64,000 nt of DNA from JADJPO01 sp046330955 (lineage in GTDB: Bacteria > Actinomycetota > Actinomycetes > Actinomycetales > Kineosporiaceae). The notes under the pieces were generated by a model that worked only from the letters and a program-made list of their open reading frames with translations, had not been told where the DNA came from and made no database searches. Numbering within the stretch: the first letter of the stretch is position 1; each line of letters starts with the position of its first letter. Made by a program: the position numbers and the translations under genes. The stretch spans positions 352,455 to 416,454 of the forward strand of contig JAXLRT010000001.1 in assembly GCA_046330955.1 (NCBI GenBank), in the 5' to 3' direction. Of the stretch, positions 1-9,669 are shown one piece after another.

Positions 1-11
1 GACCTGCGCCC

Positions 12-1787
12 TCAACGTTTGAGGGCATCCCTCAGGTTCACCACCAGCAACAGCGCCGCCGCGCCGGCGAACGTCCAGGCGAGCACGATGCGCCAGTCGA
101 CAACCAGGTAGTACAGGCCCACCAGCAACGCCGCGGCCAGGAACAGGCGCCCCATCACCGACAGGAACCGGCCCCGCACCAGCCCTTCGACCGACAGCAA
201 CAGCACCACCCAGACCAGCGCCGTGATGCTCGCGCTCACCGCGATGGTGGGCAGGATGATCGCGCTGATCCCGTACAACAACACCGGGGTACTGACGACC
301 GCCCACCCGGCGAGCAGCCGGCTGCGCAGCCCCCTGACCGACTCCAGCGGCGTCCGGCGGTGCCGGAGGTGCGCATGCGGATCGGCCACCGGCGGGGCCT
401 GCCCGAGCGAGGCCTCCATCCGCGCTCGCTCGTCGCGCAGCAGCGTGATCTCCATGGTCAGCCCGAGGATCCGCTTCTCCTCGGGCACGAGGCCGCGCAC
501 CTCGGGCGAGGCGGGCGCCAACCCTGCGGCAGAGCGCTCGAGCGCCGCCCGCGCCGGCCCGACCTCGGCCTCCAACTGGCCCAACCGTTCCCCCAGTTCG
601 GCGAGCCGCGCGGCGACCAGCGCCGACTCGACGTCCGGGTTCGGGGCCACCTTGGCCAGGCCCGCCCACCCCACCGGATCGGCCCACGACTGGCGCACCG
701 TGCCGTCGCGCTCGTAGCGCGGCCCGGCCGGACCGCGCTCACCGCCCAGCCGGTCGCGGGTGTCGTGCCCCCACAGCCCGCGATAGTCGCGCACCCACCC
801 GGTCGACTCGTCGATCACCACCGGGTGCCAGGCGTCCCCGCCGGCCCCGATCACGCGACCGTCGCCCCGGGCGTAGTCGACATAGGGAATGCCGAGCCCC
901 TCGCTCGCCTCGCTACCCGGCCACGGCGCCACCAGGCGCCCGAGTTGGCGCATCACCCGCACCAACCCGCCCAGGGTCGGCGTCGCGACGGTGATCAGGT
1001 AGTCGCCGGCGAGGTAGGCCCCCGAATGCGATCCCGCCCCCGCGAACACCACCGGATGCCGGCCGTCGATCAGCGTGAGGTCCGGGTCGTCCCATCGGCG
1101 CCGCAGATCATCGCCGGTCTCGTCGTGCGCCGAGAACACCACCCAGCGCGGCGCCGGCAAACCCTCGGCGCCCGGCTCACCCGCGCCGTCCAGGTAGATC
1201 GTGACCTGTTCCCAGTCCGCCTCGTGTTCGTTGACCCCGCCGAACGCCGAGCGCCAGTTGTTGAACGCGTAGAAGAACCAGTACTGGCACACGATCCAAT
1301 GCCCGTCGCGCACCACGCGCCCGTAATAGGTCGGCCGATCCGGTGCCAGCTCGCGCTGCTGCAGCAGGAACGAGCGCGCCGCGCTCCCGCCCGGCACGCT
1401 GCCGCGGAACACCAGCGACACCCGGCTGAGGGCATCGACCACCCGCGCCAGCATGCCCACCGCGGCCAGCCGGCTGCCGCCCTCGAGCCGCGGCGGGCGG
1501 TCCTTGATCGGGATGGTCAGCCGGTCCGGCTTCACCCCGGTCGCGATCCCGGACAGCGACTCGCCCAGCCCCTGGGTGACCGCACTGCGCGCGACGAGCC
1601 CGGACAGGTCGAGCGTTCCGGGCCGGGCGATCAGTTGCGGCTCGCCGTCCTGCGGGGTGTTCCACAACGCCGCCTGGGCCACGTACCGCTCGACCGAGAC
1701 CGGATAGAAATACTCCCCGCGGGTGAACCGGAGCACCGGCTCGTACGCACGCAACAAGGCCTCGTCGTCCAGGGCACCATGGGGCAT
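12..1787 (-). CDS. Vps62-like protein with coiled coil and C-terminal membrane domain
   Basis: A 591-residue protein of unknown role. The N-terminal two thirds carries a tract around NEHEADWEQV, followed by a FSAHDE segment and an H-P-V-F...GSHSGAY segment; this pattern resembles the Vps62/DUF946 type fold, where an HEGDWE-like motif is typical. A stretch rich in Leu/Glu/Ala near residues 390-450 looks like a coiled coil. The last ~100 residues contain about four hydrophobic segments, so the protein is probably anchored in the membrane with the globular part on one side. There is no obvious signal peptide at the N-terminus. The ATG start faces the divergent ABC-F gene across 91 bp. The family resemblance is by motif only and the biochemical function is unknown. 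Confidence 0.6.
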   Translation of the reverse strand: MPHGALDDEALLRAYEPVLRFTRGEYFYPVSVERYVAQAALWNTPQDGEPQLIARPGTLDLSGLVARSAVTQGLGESLSGIATGVKPDRLTIPIKDRPPRLEGGSRLAAVGMLARVVDALSRVSLVFRGSVPGGSAARSFLLQQRELAPDRPTYYGRVVRDGHWIVCQYWFFYAFNNWRSAFGGVNEHEADWEQVTIYLDGAGEPGAEGLPAPRWVVFSAHDETGDDLRRRWDDPDLTLIDGRHPVVFAGAGSHSGAYLAGDYLITVATPTLGGLVRVMRQLGRLVAPWPGSEASEGLGIPYVDYARGDGRVIGAGGDAWHPVVIDESTGWVRDYRGLWGHDTRDRLGGERGPAGPRYERDGTVRQSWADPVGWAGLAKVAPNPDVESALVAARLAELGERLGQLEAEVGPARAALERSAAGLAPASPEVRGLVPEEKRILGLTMEITLLRDERARMEASLGQAPPVADPHAHLRHRRTPLESVRGLRSRLLAGWAVVSTPVLLYGISAIILPTIAVSASITALVWVVLLLSVEGLVRGRFLSVMGRLFLAAALLVGLYYLVVDWRIVLAWTFAGAAALLLVVNLRDALKR

Positions 1788-1878
1788 GCCGGGACCCTAG
1801 ATCACCCCGGCTGGCAACCGTGAGCACCTCGACCACTGCCGCGACGAGAGCACGAGGCCCGGTAGCGTCGTCCCCCTC

Positions 1879-3552
1879 ATGAGTGCCACCCTCCTCGCCC
1901 GCGGACTGGCCGCCGCCCACGGCGATCGCACCCTGTTCTCCGGTCTCGACCTGGTGCTCGCCCCCGGGGACGTGGTCGGACTCGTCGGCGCGAACGGTGC
2001 CGGCAAGTCGACCTTGCTGCGCTTGCTGGCGGGGTTGGCCCGCCCCGAGGACGGCGTGATCACCCGCTCGCCCAGCTCGGCAGCGGTCGGGTACCTGCCC
2101 CAGGAACCCGACCGGCGCCCCGGCGAGACGGTGCTGGCCTTCCTCGGACGACGCACCGGCGTCACCGAGGCCCAGGCCACCCTGGACGCCGCCACCGCGG
2201 CGCTCGCGGACGGCGCGGCGTCCGCGGGTTCGGCAGCGGCCGCGGCCCCCTCCGCCGAGGACGCCTACAGCGAGGCCCTCGACCGCTGGCTGCACCTGGG
2301 CGGCGCCGACCTCGACGAGCGAGCCGAGGCGATTGCCACCGACCTGGGCCTCGGCGTCCGGCTCGATGCCGAGATGACCTCGCTGTCCGGCGGGCAGGCC
2401 GCCCGGGCGAGCCTGGCCTCCCCGATGCTGTCGCGCTACGACATCTTCCTGCTCGACGAACCCACCAACGACCTCGACCTGGACGGCCTGGACCGGCTCG
2501 AACGGTTCGTCACGCAGTTGCGGGCCGGCGTGATGGTGGTCAGCCACGATCGGGAGTTCTTGTCCCGCACCGTGAATCGCGTCGTCGAGATCGACCTGGC
2601 GCAACAGCAGATCGGCGTCTACGGCGGCAGCTATGCGGCCTATCTCGACGAGCGCGAACGCGCCCGCCGGCACGCCCGCGAGAGCTACGACGAGCACGCC
2701 CGCAAGGTCGGCGAGCTCACCGAACGGGCTCGCACGCAACGGGCCTGGATGGAGAAGGGCGTCAAGAACGCCCGCCGCAAGGCCACGGACAACGACAAGA
2801 TCGGGCGCAAGTTCCGCAGCGAGCAGACCGAGAAGCAGGCCGCCAAGGCCCGCCAGACCGAGCGCCTGATCGAACGGCTGGAGCCGGTCGAGGAGCCCCG
2901 CAAGGAATGGCAGCTGCGGATGGAGATCGCGGTGGCGCCCCGCGCGGGCGCCGTCGTCGCCACCGCCCGCGGCGTCGTCGTCCGGCGGGGCTCGTTCACC
3001 CTCGGCCCGGTCGACCTGCAGGTGGACTGGGCCGACCGGATCGCCATCACCGGCGCCAACGGCTCGGGCAAGTCGACGCTGCTCGCCGTCCTGCTCGGGC
3101 GGCTGACGCCCGACGAGGGCGCGGCGCACCTCGGCCCCTCGGTCGTGGTCGGCGAGATCGATCAGGCCCGGTCGCGGTTCGACGGTGACCAGCCCCTGCT
3201 GCGGGCCTTCGCCGACCAGGTGCCGGCCTGGCCCGAGGCCGACGTGCGCACCCTGCTGGCCAAGTACGCGCTCGCGGCCGCCCACGTGCACCGGCCGGCG
3301 TCCTCGCTCTCACCCGGCGAGCGCACCCGGGCCGCCTTGGCCCTGTTGCAGGCCCGCGGCGTCAACCTGCTGGTGCTCGACGAACCGACGAACCATCTCG
3401 ACCTGCCCTCGATCGAGCAGCTCGAACAGGCCCTCGACAGCTACCCGGGCACCCTGCTGCTGGTCAGCCACGACCGGCGACTGCTGGACGCCGTCCAGGT
3501 CACGCGACGCCTCGTCGTCGATGCCGGGCGCGTCACCGAAACCGACGCCTGA
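1879..3552 (+). CDS. ABC-F family ATP-binding protein
   Basis: A 557-residue soluble protein with two ABC ATPase domains and no membrane domain, the architecture of ABC-F proteins, which act on the ribosome (translation factors or target-protection resistance). The first Walker A is GANGAGKST at residues 37-45, with a LSGGQ signature (SLSGGQAARASLA) and LLDEPTNDLDL. The second Walker A is GANGSGKST near residue 390, with LSPGERTRAALAL and LVLDEPTNHLDL. Between them lies a long, highly charged linker rich in Lys/Arg/Glu, as in the family's interdomain arm. A TAGCGT box at 1863-1868 lies 10 bp before the ATG, suggesting a very short leader. Substrate or antibiotic specificity cannot be read from the sequence. 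Confidence 0.93.
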   Translation: MSATLLARGLAAAHGDRTLFSGLDLVLAPGDVVGLVGANGAGKSTLLRLLAGLARPEDGVITRSPSSAAVGYLPQEPDRRPGETVLAFLGRRTGVTEAQATLDAATAALADGAASAGSAAAAAPSAEDAYSEALDRWLHLGGADLDERAEAIATDLGLGVRLDAEMTSLSGGQAARASLASPMLSRYDIFLLDEPTNDLDLDGLDRLERFVTQLRAGVMVVSHDREFLSRTVNRVVEIDLAQQQIGVYGGSYAAYLDERERARRHARESYDEHARKVGELTERARTQRAWMEKGVKNARRKATDNDKIGRKFRSEQTEKQAAKARQTERLIERLEPVEEPRKEWQLRMEIAVAPRAGAVVATARGVVVRRGSFTLGPVDLQVDWADRIAITGANGSGKSTLLAVLLGRLTPDEGAAHLGPSVVVGEIDQARSRFDGDQPLLRAFADQVPAWPEADVRTLLAKYALAAAHVHRPASSLSPGERTRAALALLQARGVNLLVLDEPTNHLDLPSIEQLEQALDSYPGTLLLVSHDRRLLDAVQVTRRLVVDAGRVTETDA

Positions 3553-4098
3553 ACCGCCCACCCGAGCCCGTTCGAGGGCCGAGCGGGGTGCGCCTCTCAG
3601 CGCGCGGCGTCCGCCAGTTCTCGCAGGTAGGTCCGCAGCTCACTCTGGCGCGGCACCCACCGCGGGGTCGGCACGGACGTGGCCAGGCCACCCACCGCAC
3701 CCTCGCCTCGCGTGCCGCGCGCGTGGAGCACCAGGTGGGCGCTCGCCGGCGGCAACAGTGCCGCTGCGCTCGACCTCACATCAGCCGTACCCGGCTGGCC
3801 AGATCTCATGAGGCACACTCTGGACCTGAACTCTTCGTTACGACATACTCACCCGCAGCTATCAGCCATACTCCCGAGCCCCTGATCGGCCGCTCAGGAG
3901 GCCCCACACCATCGGTCTGGACGACCTGAACCGGCAGGTCAGGGGGCCGACCGGGTTCATCCGTCCAGCTCTGGCACCCCGAAGTCCCCGCCATGCGCGA
4001 CAATGAGCCAGTACCGCTTCACGGGGGCCGCTGACGCGCGCCATCCGCCGCACAGATTCCCGCCCCCCAGCTCACCAGGGGATCCGGGAAGGAGGACC
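3553..4098. other. 546-bp gap without a convincing gene
   Basis: Between the ABC-F stop and the FHA gene start. A small hairpin GCCCGTTCGAGGGC sits at 3566-3579 just after the ABC-F stop and could be part of a terminator. A leftward open frame (3597-3818, 73 codons) ends in a protein-like tail (ELRTYLRELADAAR) but its first half looks random. It may be the 3' remnant of a lost gene. The stretch around 3830-3890 is less GC-rich than its surroundings and may hold the promoter of the FHA gene. Confidence 0.4.
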
Positions 4099-5319
4099 AT
4101 GGCATCCGCCGGGCAGTTCGTTCGGGAACGCATTCCGATTCCTGCCAGCGTGCCCGAAGCCGGGCGACTGGTACTGGAGCTGGTCGCCAGCTCCCGCGAC
4201 TCCCAGGCCGAGGCGGCCGGGCCGATGACCTTCCGGCTGGTGCGCAAGTACCGACCGACCTGGGCCTCGGTGACCGGCTTCCTGATCGCGCCACTGTTCG
4301 TGCGCAACACCGAGGTCTGCCGGGTGGCGGTCATCGAGGCCCGCGTCGGCGCCGAACTGCTGCTCGAGGGGGCCATCGACCCCGAGCTGCACGCCAGGCT
4401 GGTGCAGCTCGGCCGGGTGCCCGAGGCCGCCCGGGTCGCCACGCTCGGCCCGCGCCCGGTGCCGCAGGCGTTCTCGCCCCACCCCGCTCCCCCGGCCCCG
4501 CCGGCACCCGTCCAGGGCTACCAGCCGCGGCCCGACGTGGTGGACCTGCGCGATGCCGCCCGCCCGATCGACCCCGCGGCCGCGGCCCGCTCCCGCCGGG
4601 ACGAGTTCGCCGACCTCATCCCCCCGCCACTGCTGCCCCCGGGGGCGCCGCAACCACCGGCGGGTCCCGCGCCGTCCTTCATGCCGCACGAGCCCGCGCC
4701 CTACGACGGCGGCAACGGGGCCAACGGTGGCGGCAACGGCGGCGGTCGCCTGCCGAGCGCCTTCCGTTCCCCCCGGGACGACGCCCAGCCGGCCAACCTG
4801 GTGCAGCCGCCGTCCGCCCCGCCCGCACCGGTCTCGGCACCCGGCCCCGTGCCGTCCGCCCCACCCGGGTGGCCGCCGGTGCCGGCCGCCCCGAACATGC
4901 CACCGAACGACCTGTTCCAGCCGCCGCCGACCCGCGTGGGTCCCAGCATGGGCATGCCGCCGGCACAGCCGGGAGGCCCTGGCCTGCAACGCATCACGGT
5001 CACGGTGGACACCGGCGAGGTGTCGACGATCGAGCGCGTCCTGATCGTGGGTCGGGCCCCCAGCCGCCAGCAGCTCGACCCCGATGCCGGGCTGTTGACG
5101 GTCAACGACCCGAGCCTGTCGGTCTCGAAGACGCACCTGCTCATCGAGTCCGACGGCGCCGGACTGTGGGTCGTCGACCGCAACTCGACCAACGGCACCT
5201 GGATCGACGAGGGACGGGGCGCGCTGCGGCCCGTGCCGGCCAATCAGCGGACGCCGGTGCCCCCGGGCGCGCGAGTGCTGATCGGCGAGCGCGTGCTGAC
5301 CTTCACCCGCCAGGGCTGA
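4099..5319 (+). CDS. FHA domain protein
   Basis: A 406-residue protein with a ~110-residue N-terminal domain I do not recognise, a long Pro/Ala/Gly-rich linker (about residues 115-300) and a C-terminal forkhead-associated domain. The FHA signature is visible as GRAPS, then SLSVSKTHLLIE and RNSTNGTWI, the residues that shape the phosphothreonine-binding loop. FHA domains dock onto Thr-phosphorylated partners, usually targets of Ser/Thr protein kinases. No kinase is present in the window. The start was moved to the ATG at 4099 because a GGAGG ribosome site lies at 4091-4095. The frame is open further upstream to 4003. It converges on a second FHA gene 63 bp downstream. Confidence 0.88.
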   Translation: MASAGQFVRERIPIPASVPEAGRLVLELVASSRDSQAEAAGPMTFRLVRKYRPTWASVTGFLIAPLFVRNTEVCRVAVIEARVGAELLLEGAIDPELHARLVQLGRVPEAARVATLGPRPVPQAFSPHPAPPAPPAPVQGYQPRPDVVDLRDAARPIDPAAAARSRRDEFADLIPPPLLPPGAPQPPAGPAPSFMPHEPAPYDGGNGANGGGNGGGRLPSAFRSPRDDAQPANLVQPPSAPPAPVSAPGPVPSAPPGWPPVPAAPNMPPNDLFQPPPTRVGPSMGMPPAQPGGPGLQRITVTVDTGEVSTIERVLIVGRAPSRQQLDPDAGLLTVNDPSLSVSKTHLLIESDGAGLWVVDRNSTNGTWIDEGRGALRPVPANQRTPVPPGARVLIGERVLTFTRQG

Positions 5320-5382
5320 CCGGCCTCATCCGTCAGGGCTGATCGGCCGTGCAGCCCGGCCGTCTCGCCAACCCGTCCGTGC

Positions 5383-7287
5383 TCAGGCGCGGTAGTAGCA
5401 CACCAGGTCGGCCACGGTCAGTTGCGATCCCGGCTGCAGCGGGTAGGGCATCCACGAGTCCATCGCCACCTGGTCGCCGCCCGGCGCGGTGAGCGTCGAG
5501 CCGTTGCGTGAGCCCAGGTCGATGGCGAACGGCCCGGTGGTGCCGACGTCGATGCGCAGGTGATTCCGCGACACCCCACGCCCCTCACCACGCACCGTCA
5601 CCAGCCGGGCGGGCCGGTCACGGTCGGTCTGGGACGGCGCCCGTCCGATGATCACCGGGCCGTCCACGACGACCTCGGTTCCGTCGCTGAACACCAGGAC
5701 CCCGATCAGGGACGACGATGCGCCACCGATGGCCGGCGTGGAGGTCACCTCGGGTTCTGCCGGGACCGCGGGTGGCGCCGGTGCGGCCGGGGCCACCGGC
5801 GGCGGTACCACCGGAGCGGGCGGTGCAGCGGGTGGCGCCGGTGTGGCGATCGGCGGCTCGGGCGCGATCTGCGCCGCAGGCTGGGCGACCGGCGCCACGG
5901 GCGGGGCCGGGACCGGCTCGGGTTGCTCCTCGGGCGCCCAGAACTGCTCGGCCTCGACCCGATCTGCCTCCCACGGCGGCTGCGCCACCGTCCATTCGGC
6001 GTCCGCGCGCTGAGCCGGGGACATCCAGGAGAAGTCGTCCGAGCCGGCCGATTCGGCGGGGACCGGATCGGCGAAGGGATCGACGAAGGGCGCCGCCGGC
6101 CTGGCCAGAACGGGCTCGACCACCTCGGGCTCGGCCACCTTCGGCTCGGCCGTGATGGGCTCCACCCGTGTGGGCTCGGCCAACTCGGCCTCGGGCAACT
6201 CGGCCTCGGCCAACTCGGTCTCGGGCAGCTCGGCTTCGGACACCCGGGGCTCGACCAGCTCGGCCCAGGATGCCTCGGGCCGACCCTCGGACGGCGGCAC
6301 GGGAACCGGGATGGCCGCCGTGGGCGGTGCCGTCGCCACCGGCGGCTCGATGGGCTCGGCCGCCACCGGGGCGACCGGCGCCTGCTCCACCGGCGCCTGC
6401 TCCACCGGCGCCTGCTCGACGGACGGCAGGTCGGCCGGGGCGGAGGAGTGCCGGGCTGCGCGGCGTCCCCGGGGCGCTGCGGCGACCCGTTCGGCGACCG
6501 GGTCCAGCGACAGTCCGGCGCGGATCTCGGGGACGGCGGTGTCGATCCCGATCCCGTGGCTCGGCACCTCTTCGGGAACGTCGTGGGGCGTCAGCGACCA
6601 GTCGGCCGGCCCGTAGCGGCGGCGCGGGTGCGAGCCCAACCCCGGTGAGCGGCGCAGGCGTTGGTCTCCGTTGCGGTCATCGGGCCGGCCGCCGGCAACC
6701 GCTGCGGGGGCGGTGAACAGGTTCCCGTGGGCGGGGGCGTCCAGGACTGCGCGGGCATCGAGTCGTGCCGAGGCCACCGGGCGGGACGTGCCCATCCCGG
6801 CGGGGGCATAGCGACCGGGCACCAGGCCCATGCGTCCGGGGGCCGGTGCCGGTTCGGCACTCTGCCAGGAGAGCATGTCGGCCAGCACGGCCCCGATCGC
6901 GATGGGCAGCGCGAGGCCGTCGGTGCGGCCTCCCGGGCGGGTGAACCACACCACATCGTCGAGGGCGGCGCGCTCCTCGCGCCGCCCGGTACCGCCGCGC
7001 ACCAGGCGTTCGTTGCCGGAGGGCTGCTGAACGGTCAGCTCCAGGGCGCCGCCGATCACCAGGCGCACCGACTCGGTCTCCCGTACGGCCAGGGCGAAAT
7101 CGAGGGTGTGATTGCTCACGTGCTCCGCGAGGACATCGAGGGCGGCGTCCACACCCTGGCCGGATTCCACGGCGCGCCACAGGGTGTCCAGAGCGGGGCC
7201 GGGCACCTCCGGGTCGATCAGCACCGCCGCGGTCCGTGACACCAAGGCGATCCACTCGCCCGGCGAATACGTCGCCCCGGGAGTCAT
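5383..7287 (-). CDS. FHA domain protein with low-complexity Pro/Ala/Glu linker
   Basis: A 634-residue protein. The N-terminal ~150 residues form a compact domain (SPGEWIALVSRTAAVL..., later LALPIAIGAVLADML) of unknown fold. The middle ~350 residues are low complexity and rich in Pro, Ala, Glu and Val, with obvious repeats (QAPVEQAPVEQAPV; ELPETELAEAELPEAELAEP). The C-terminus is an FHA domain with GRAPS, GVSRNHLRID and DLGSRNGST. The three 15-bp repeats at 6376-6418 encode part of the QAPVE tract and are candidates for length variation. The ATG at 7287 is preferred because GGAGAGGGGG precedes it. Two in-frame starts lie further upstream. It is paired convergently with the FHA gene at 4099-5319, and both probably read Thr phosphorylation. 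Confidence 0.85.
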   Translation of the reverse strand: MTPGATYSPGEWIALVSRTAAVLIDPEVPGPALDTLWRAVESGQGVDAALDVLAEHVSNHTLDFALAVRETESVRLVIGGALELTVQQPSGNERLVRGGTGRREERAALDDVVWFTRPGGRTDGLALPIAIGAVLADMLSWQSAEPAPAPGRMGLVPGRYAPAGMGTSRPVASARLDARAVLDAPAHGNLFTAPAAVAGGRPDDRNGDQRLRRSPGLGSHPRRRYGPADWSLTPHDVPEEVPSHGIGIDTAVPEIRAGLSLDPVAERVAAAPRGRRAARHSSAPADLPSVEQAPVEQAPVEQAPVAPVAAEPIEPPVATAPPTAAIPVPVPPSEGRPEASWAELVEPRVSEAELPETELAEAELPEAELAEPTRVEPITAEPKVAEPEVVEPVLARPAAPFVDPFADPVPAESAGSDDFSWMSPAQRADAEWTVAQPPWEADRVEAEQFWAPEEQPEPVPAPPVAPVAQPAAQIAPEPPIATPAPPAAPPAPVVPPPVAPAAPAPPAVPAEPEVTSTPAIGGASSSLIGVLVFSDGTEVVVDGPVIIGRAPSQTDRDRPARLVTVRGEGRGVSRNHLRIDVGTTGPFAIDLGSRNGSTLTAPGGDQVAMDSWMPYPLQPGSQLTVADLVCYYRA

Positions 7288-7535
7288 TCCGCCCCCTCTC
7301 CGCCCCATGTTGCGCCGGCTTCGTGACTTTGCGTAGGCGAATGCTGAGGTTCTGGTCACTGCGCCACGACACGCCTACGCCGCGTCCCGCGAAACGGTAC
7401 CCGCCTGGCGGACCGGCCGACATCTCCGCAGCCCAGCGTGACCCGACAGGTGGCACCTGATCGGACCAGACCTCGAGCGCACCGTCATGGTCGGACACTC
7501 TGGGTGATCGCAGTCGTCATCGAGCGCCAACCGGT

Positions 7536-7541
7536 TAGGTT
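7536..7541 (+). promoter_or_regulatory. -10 box of a leaderless promoter
   Basis: TAGGTT lies six bases before the GTG start at 7548, so transcription should begin on or next to the start codon. No Shine-Dalgarno sequence precedes the gene, which fits leaderless translation. Confidence 0.5.
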
Positions 7542-7547
7542 GGTGGG

Positions 7548-8471
7548 GTGCGCTTGGCCGTTCTCGACATCGGTTCCAATACCGGTCACCTGCTCGTCGT
7601 GGACGCCCATCGCGGCGCCGCGCCGCTCGCGGCGTACTCGATCAAGCGCCCGCTCCACCTGTCCGAGCACATCGATTCCGCCGGACGCGTCGACGATGTC
7701 GGCGTCGCCTCGCTGCTCGACTTCGTCGCCGAAGCCAAGCAGGCCGCAGCCGACAAGGGGTGCGAGTCGGTGCTCGCCTTCGCCACCTCCGCCCTGCGTG
7801 AGGCCGCCAACGGGGAGAAGACGCTGGCCGCCGTCCGGCGCAAGACCGAGCTCGACCTGAAGGTGCTCTCGGGTGCCGACGAGGCCCGGCTGACCTTCCT
7901 GGCCGTGCGCCGTTGGCTGGGCTGGCACGCGGGCAAGTTGCAGGTCTTCGACATCGGCGGCGGTTCGCTCGAGATCGCCGCCGGGCCGGACGAGGAGCCG
8001 GACGTCGCGCAGAGCCTCGCCCTGGGCGCCGCCCGGCTCACCCGTGACTGGTTGCACGCCTCGCCGCCGAAGGCCTCGGCCGTGGCCGAGTTGCGCAGCC
8101 ACGTCCGCACCGAGATCGCCCGCGAGGCCGGGGCGGTGCTGCGGCTGGGAGCCATCGACACCAGCGTGGCCACCAGCAAGACCTTCCGCTCGCTCGCCCG
8201 GATCTGCGGTGCCGCACCGTCCAGCGAGGGGCCGCAGGCCCGCCGGGTGCTCGACCGGACGACCCTCGGTGCCAAACTGCCCGAGCTGGTGACCATGTCG
8301 TCCGCCGAACTCGCCAAACTGCCTGGCGTCTCGGCGAATCGGGCACACCAGATGATCGCCGGTGCCCTGGTGGCCGACGCGGTGATGGACCTGTTCGAGA
8401 TCGACGAGCTCGAGATCTGCCCCTGGGCGCCGCGCGAGGGTCTGATCCTGTCCACCCTCGACACCCTCTGA
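7548..8471 (+). CDS. Ppx/GppA family exopolyphosphatase-type protein
   Basis: A 307-residue member of the Ppx/GppA branch of the ASKHA superfamily. Family enzymes hydrolyse terminal phosphates from polyphosphate or pppGpp. The phosphate-1 loop is visible at the N-terminus (LDIGSNTGHLLVVD) and a second glycine-rich loop is FDIGGGSLEIA. At ~300 residues it is the short actinobacterial form without the C-terminal HD-type extension of E. coli Ppx. The start is GTG at 7548, chosen because it begins the conserved strand and lies directly behind a -10 box. It stands alone, converging with the glycosyltransferase gene 4 bp away. Whether the preferred substrate is polyP or pppGpp is not decidable here. 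Confidence 0.9.
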   Translation: MRLAVLDIGSNTGHLLVVDAHRGAAPLAAYSIKRPLHLSEHIDSAGRVDDVGVASLLDFVAEAKQAAADKGCESVLAFATSALREAANGEKTLAAVRRKTELDLKVLSGADEARLTFLAVRRWLGWHAGKLQVFDIGGGSLEIAAGPDEEPDVAQSLALGAARLTRDWLHASPPKASAVAELRSHVRTEIAREAGAVLRLGAIDTSVATSKTFRSLARICGAAPSSEGPQARRVLDRTTLGAKLPELVTMSSAELAKLPGVSANRAHQMIAGALVADAVMDLFEIDELEICPWAPREGLILSTLDTL

Positions 8472-8475
8472 CGGC

Positions 8476-9630
8476 TCACCCCGGGGTGGGGTGGCGCAGG
8501 GCGATGGCGTCGCGGTAGACGGTGTCGCACTGCTGGAGCACGACGTCCCAGGTCGTCGGGGGCGGCTCGGTGCGGGCCGCCTCGGCCATCCGGGCGCGCC
8601 GGGCCGGGTCCCGCGCCAGAGCCAGGACGGCGTCCGCCAGCTGCGCGTCGTCCGGCACCAGCAGGCCGTGCACGTCGTGCCGGACGAACTCGCCCACCCC
8701 GGTGGAATCCCGTGCCACCACAGGGATTCCGGCGGTGCGCGCCTCCAGCGCGGCGATGCCGAATGACTCCAGCTCGGCCGCCGAGACGAACAGGTCTGCC
8801 CGCCGGTACAGCTCGCGGATCGCGGTGGCGTCCCATCGACCGGGTAGCTCCACCCAGTCGCGCATACCGACCGCGGCGCCCGGCCCGTCGAGGTAGCGCT
8901 CCAGCCGGCGCCGGTCCGGCCCCTCCCCCACGATCAGCGCGCGCAGCCGGACCTCGCTCGCCAGCCGGCCCCGGACGGCGTGCAGCGCCCGCAGCAACGC
9001 GATCCCGCGTTTGCGGGGTGCGAGCCGCATCACCGCGGCGATCACCACCTCGGAATCGTTGCGCGGCAACGGATCCGGCCGCCAGTCCGACGGGTCGACG
9101 CCGTTGGGGATCACCCGCACCGCAGCCCCCGCCCGGCGAAGGGGCGCCGCCGCGACCGCACTCACCGCGCTGATCACGATCGGGCGACGCGACCAACCCA
9201 CCAGCCGATCGAGCGGGCGCAACAGCACCGCGGCCGGGCCCCACATCGAGTGCACCGTCACCACCACCGGCATCGCGGCGTCCAGCAGGGCCGGCATCGC
9301 GGCGTAGGCGAACTGGGAGACCACCCCGGTGTGCACGTGCGCGACGTCGTACGCCTGCCCCGCCTCGCGGGCCCGGCTCAGCGCCCGCGACACCTCGGTG
9401 CCGGCGCGCGGGTGCACCGGCACCTCGTACGGCAGATCGGCGACGGCGCGGTGCACCCCCACCCCGTCGATCACCTCGAACGCCGTCCGATCGTGACGAG
9501 CCCGCGGCGTCGCGGTGAGCACCTCGACCGCGTACCCGGCCGCCAGCTGGCGCCGGGCGAGGTGGTGCACCTGGGTCTCGATCCCGCCGAGACGCGGCAG
9601 GTAGCAGTCCGAAACGTGCAGCACCCTCAT
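8476..9630 (-). CDS. GT4 family glycosyltransferase
   Basis: A 384-residue GT-B fold glycosyltransferase. The N-terminus reads MRVLHVSDCYLPRLGGIET, the usual start of GT4 enzymes with the donor-domain glycine loop. The C-terminal half carries RVIPNGVD, MRLAPRKRG and the E-x7-E type motif within ELESFGIAALEARTAGIPVV. Such enzymes transfer a sugar from a nucleotide sugar to a small acceptor or glycan; the acceptor is unknown. The frame stays open far upstream, but the ATG at 9630 begins the conserved strand. It is divergent from a PIG-L type deacetylase only 39 bp away, and a GlcNAc-transfer/deacetylation pairing (as in mycothiol or similar pathways) is possible but not shown. Confidence 0.87.
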   Translation of the reverse strand: MRVLHVSDCYLPRLGGIETQVHHLARRQLAAGYAVEVLTATPRARHDRTAFEVIDGVGVHRAVADLPYEVPVHPRAGTEVSRALSRAREAGQAYDVAHVHTGVVSQFAYAAMPALLDAAMPVVVTVHSMWGPAAVLLRPLDRLVGWSRRPIVISAVSAVAAAPLRRAGAAVRVIPNGVDPSDWRPDPLPRNDSEVVIAAVMRLAPRKRGIALLRALHAVRGRLASEVRLRALIVGEGPDRRRLERYLDGPGAAVGMRDWVELPGRWDATAIRELYRRADLFVSAAELESFGIAALEARTAGIPVVARDSTGVGEFVRHDVHGLLVPDDAQLADAVLALARDPARRARMAEAARTEPPPTTWDVVLQQCDTVYRDAIALRHPTPG

Positions 9631-9656
9631 GACCGCCGACCCTACGGGTGGGGCGC

Positions 9657-9662
9657 TAGCGT
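9657..9662 (+). promoter_or_regulatory. -10 box of a leaderless promoter
   Basis: TAGCGT lies seven bases before the ATG at 9670 in the 39-bp divergent spacer, so the PIG-L transcript is probably leaderless. Confidence 0.4.
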
Positions 9663-9669
9663 GCTCGAC

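Noticed and set aside
3597..3818. Small leftward gene downstream of the ABC-F gene
   Set aside because: Only the last ~25 residues look protein-like, with no ribosome site and no recognisable family; kept as a possible remnant in the gap description.
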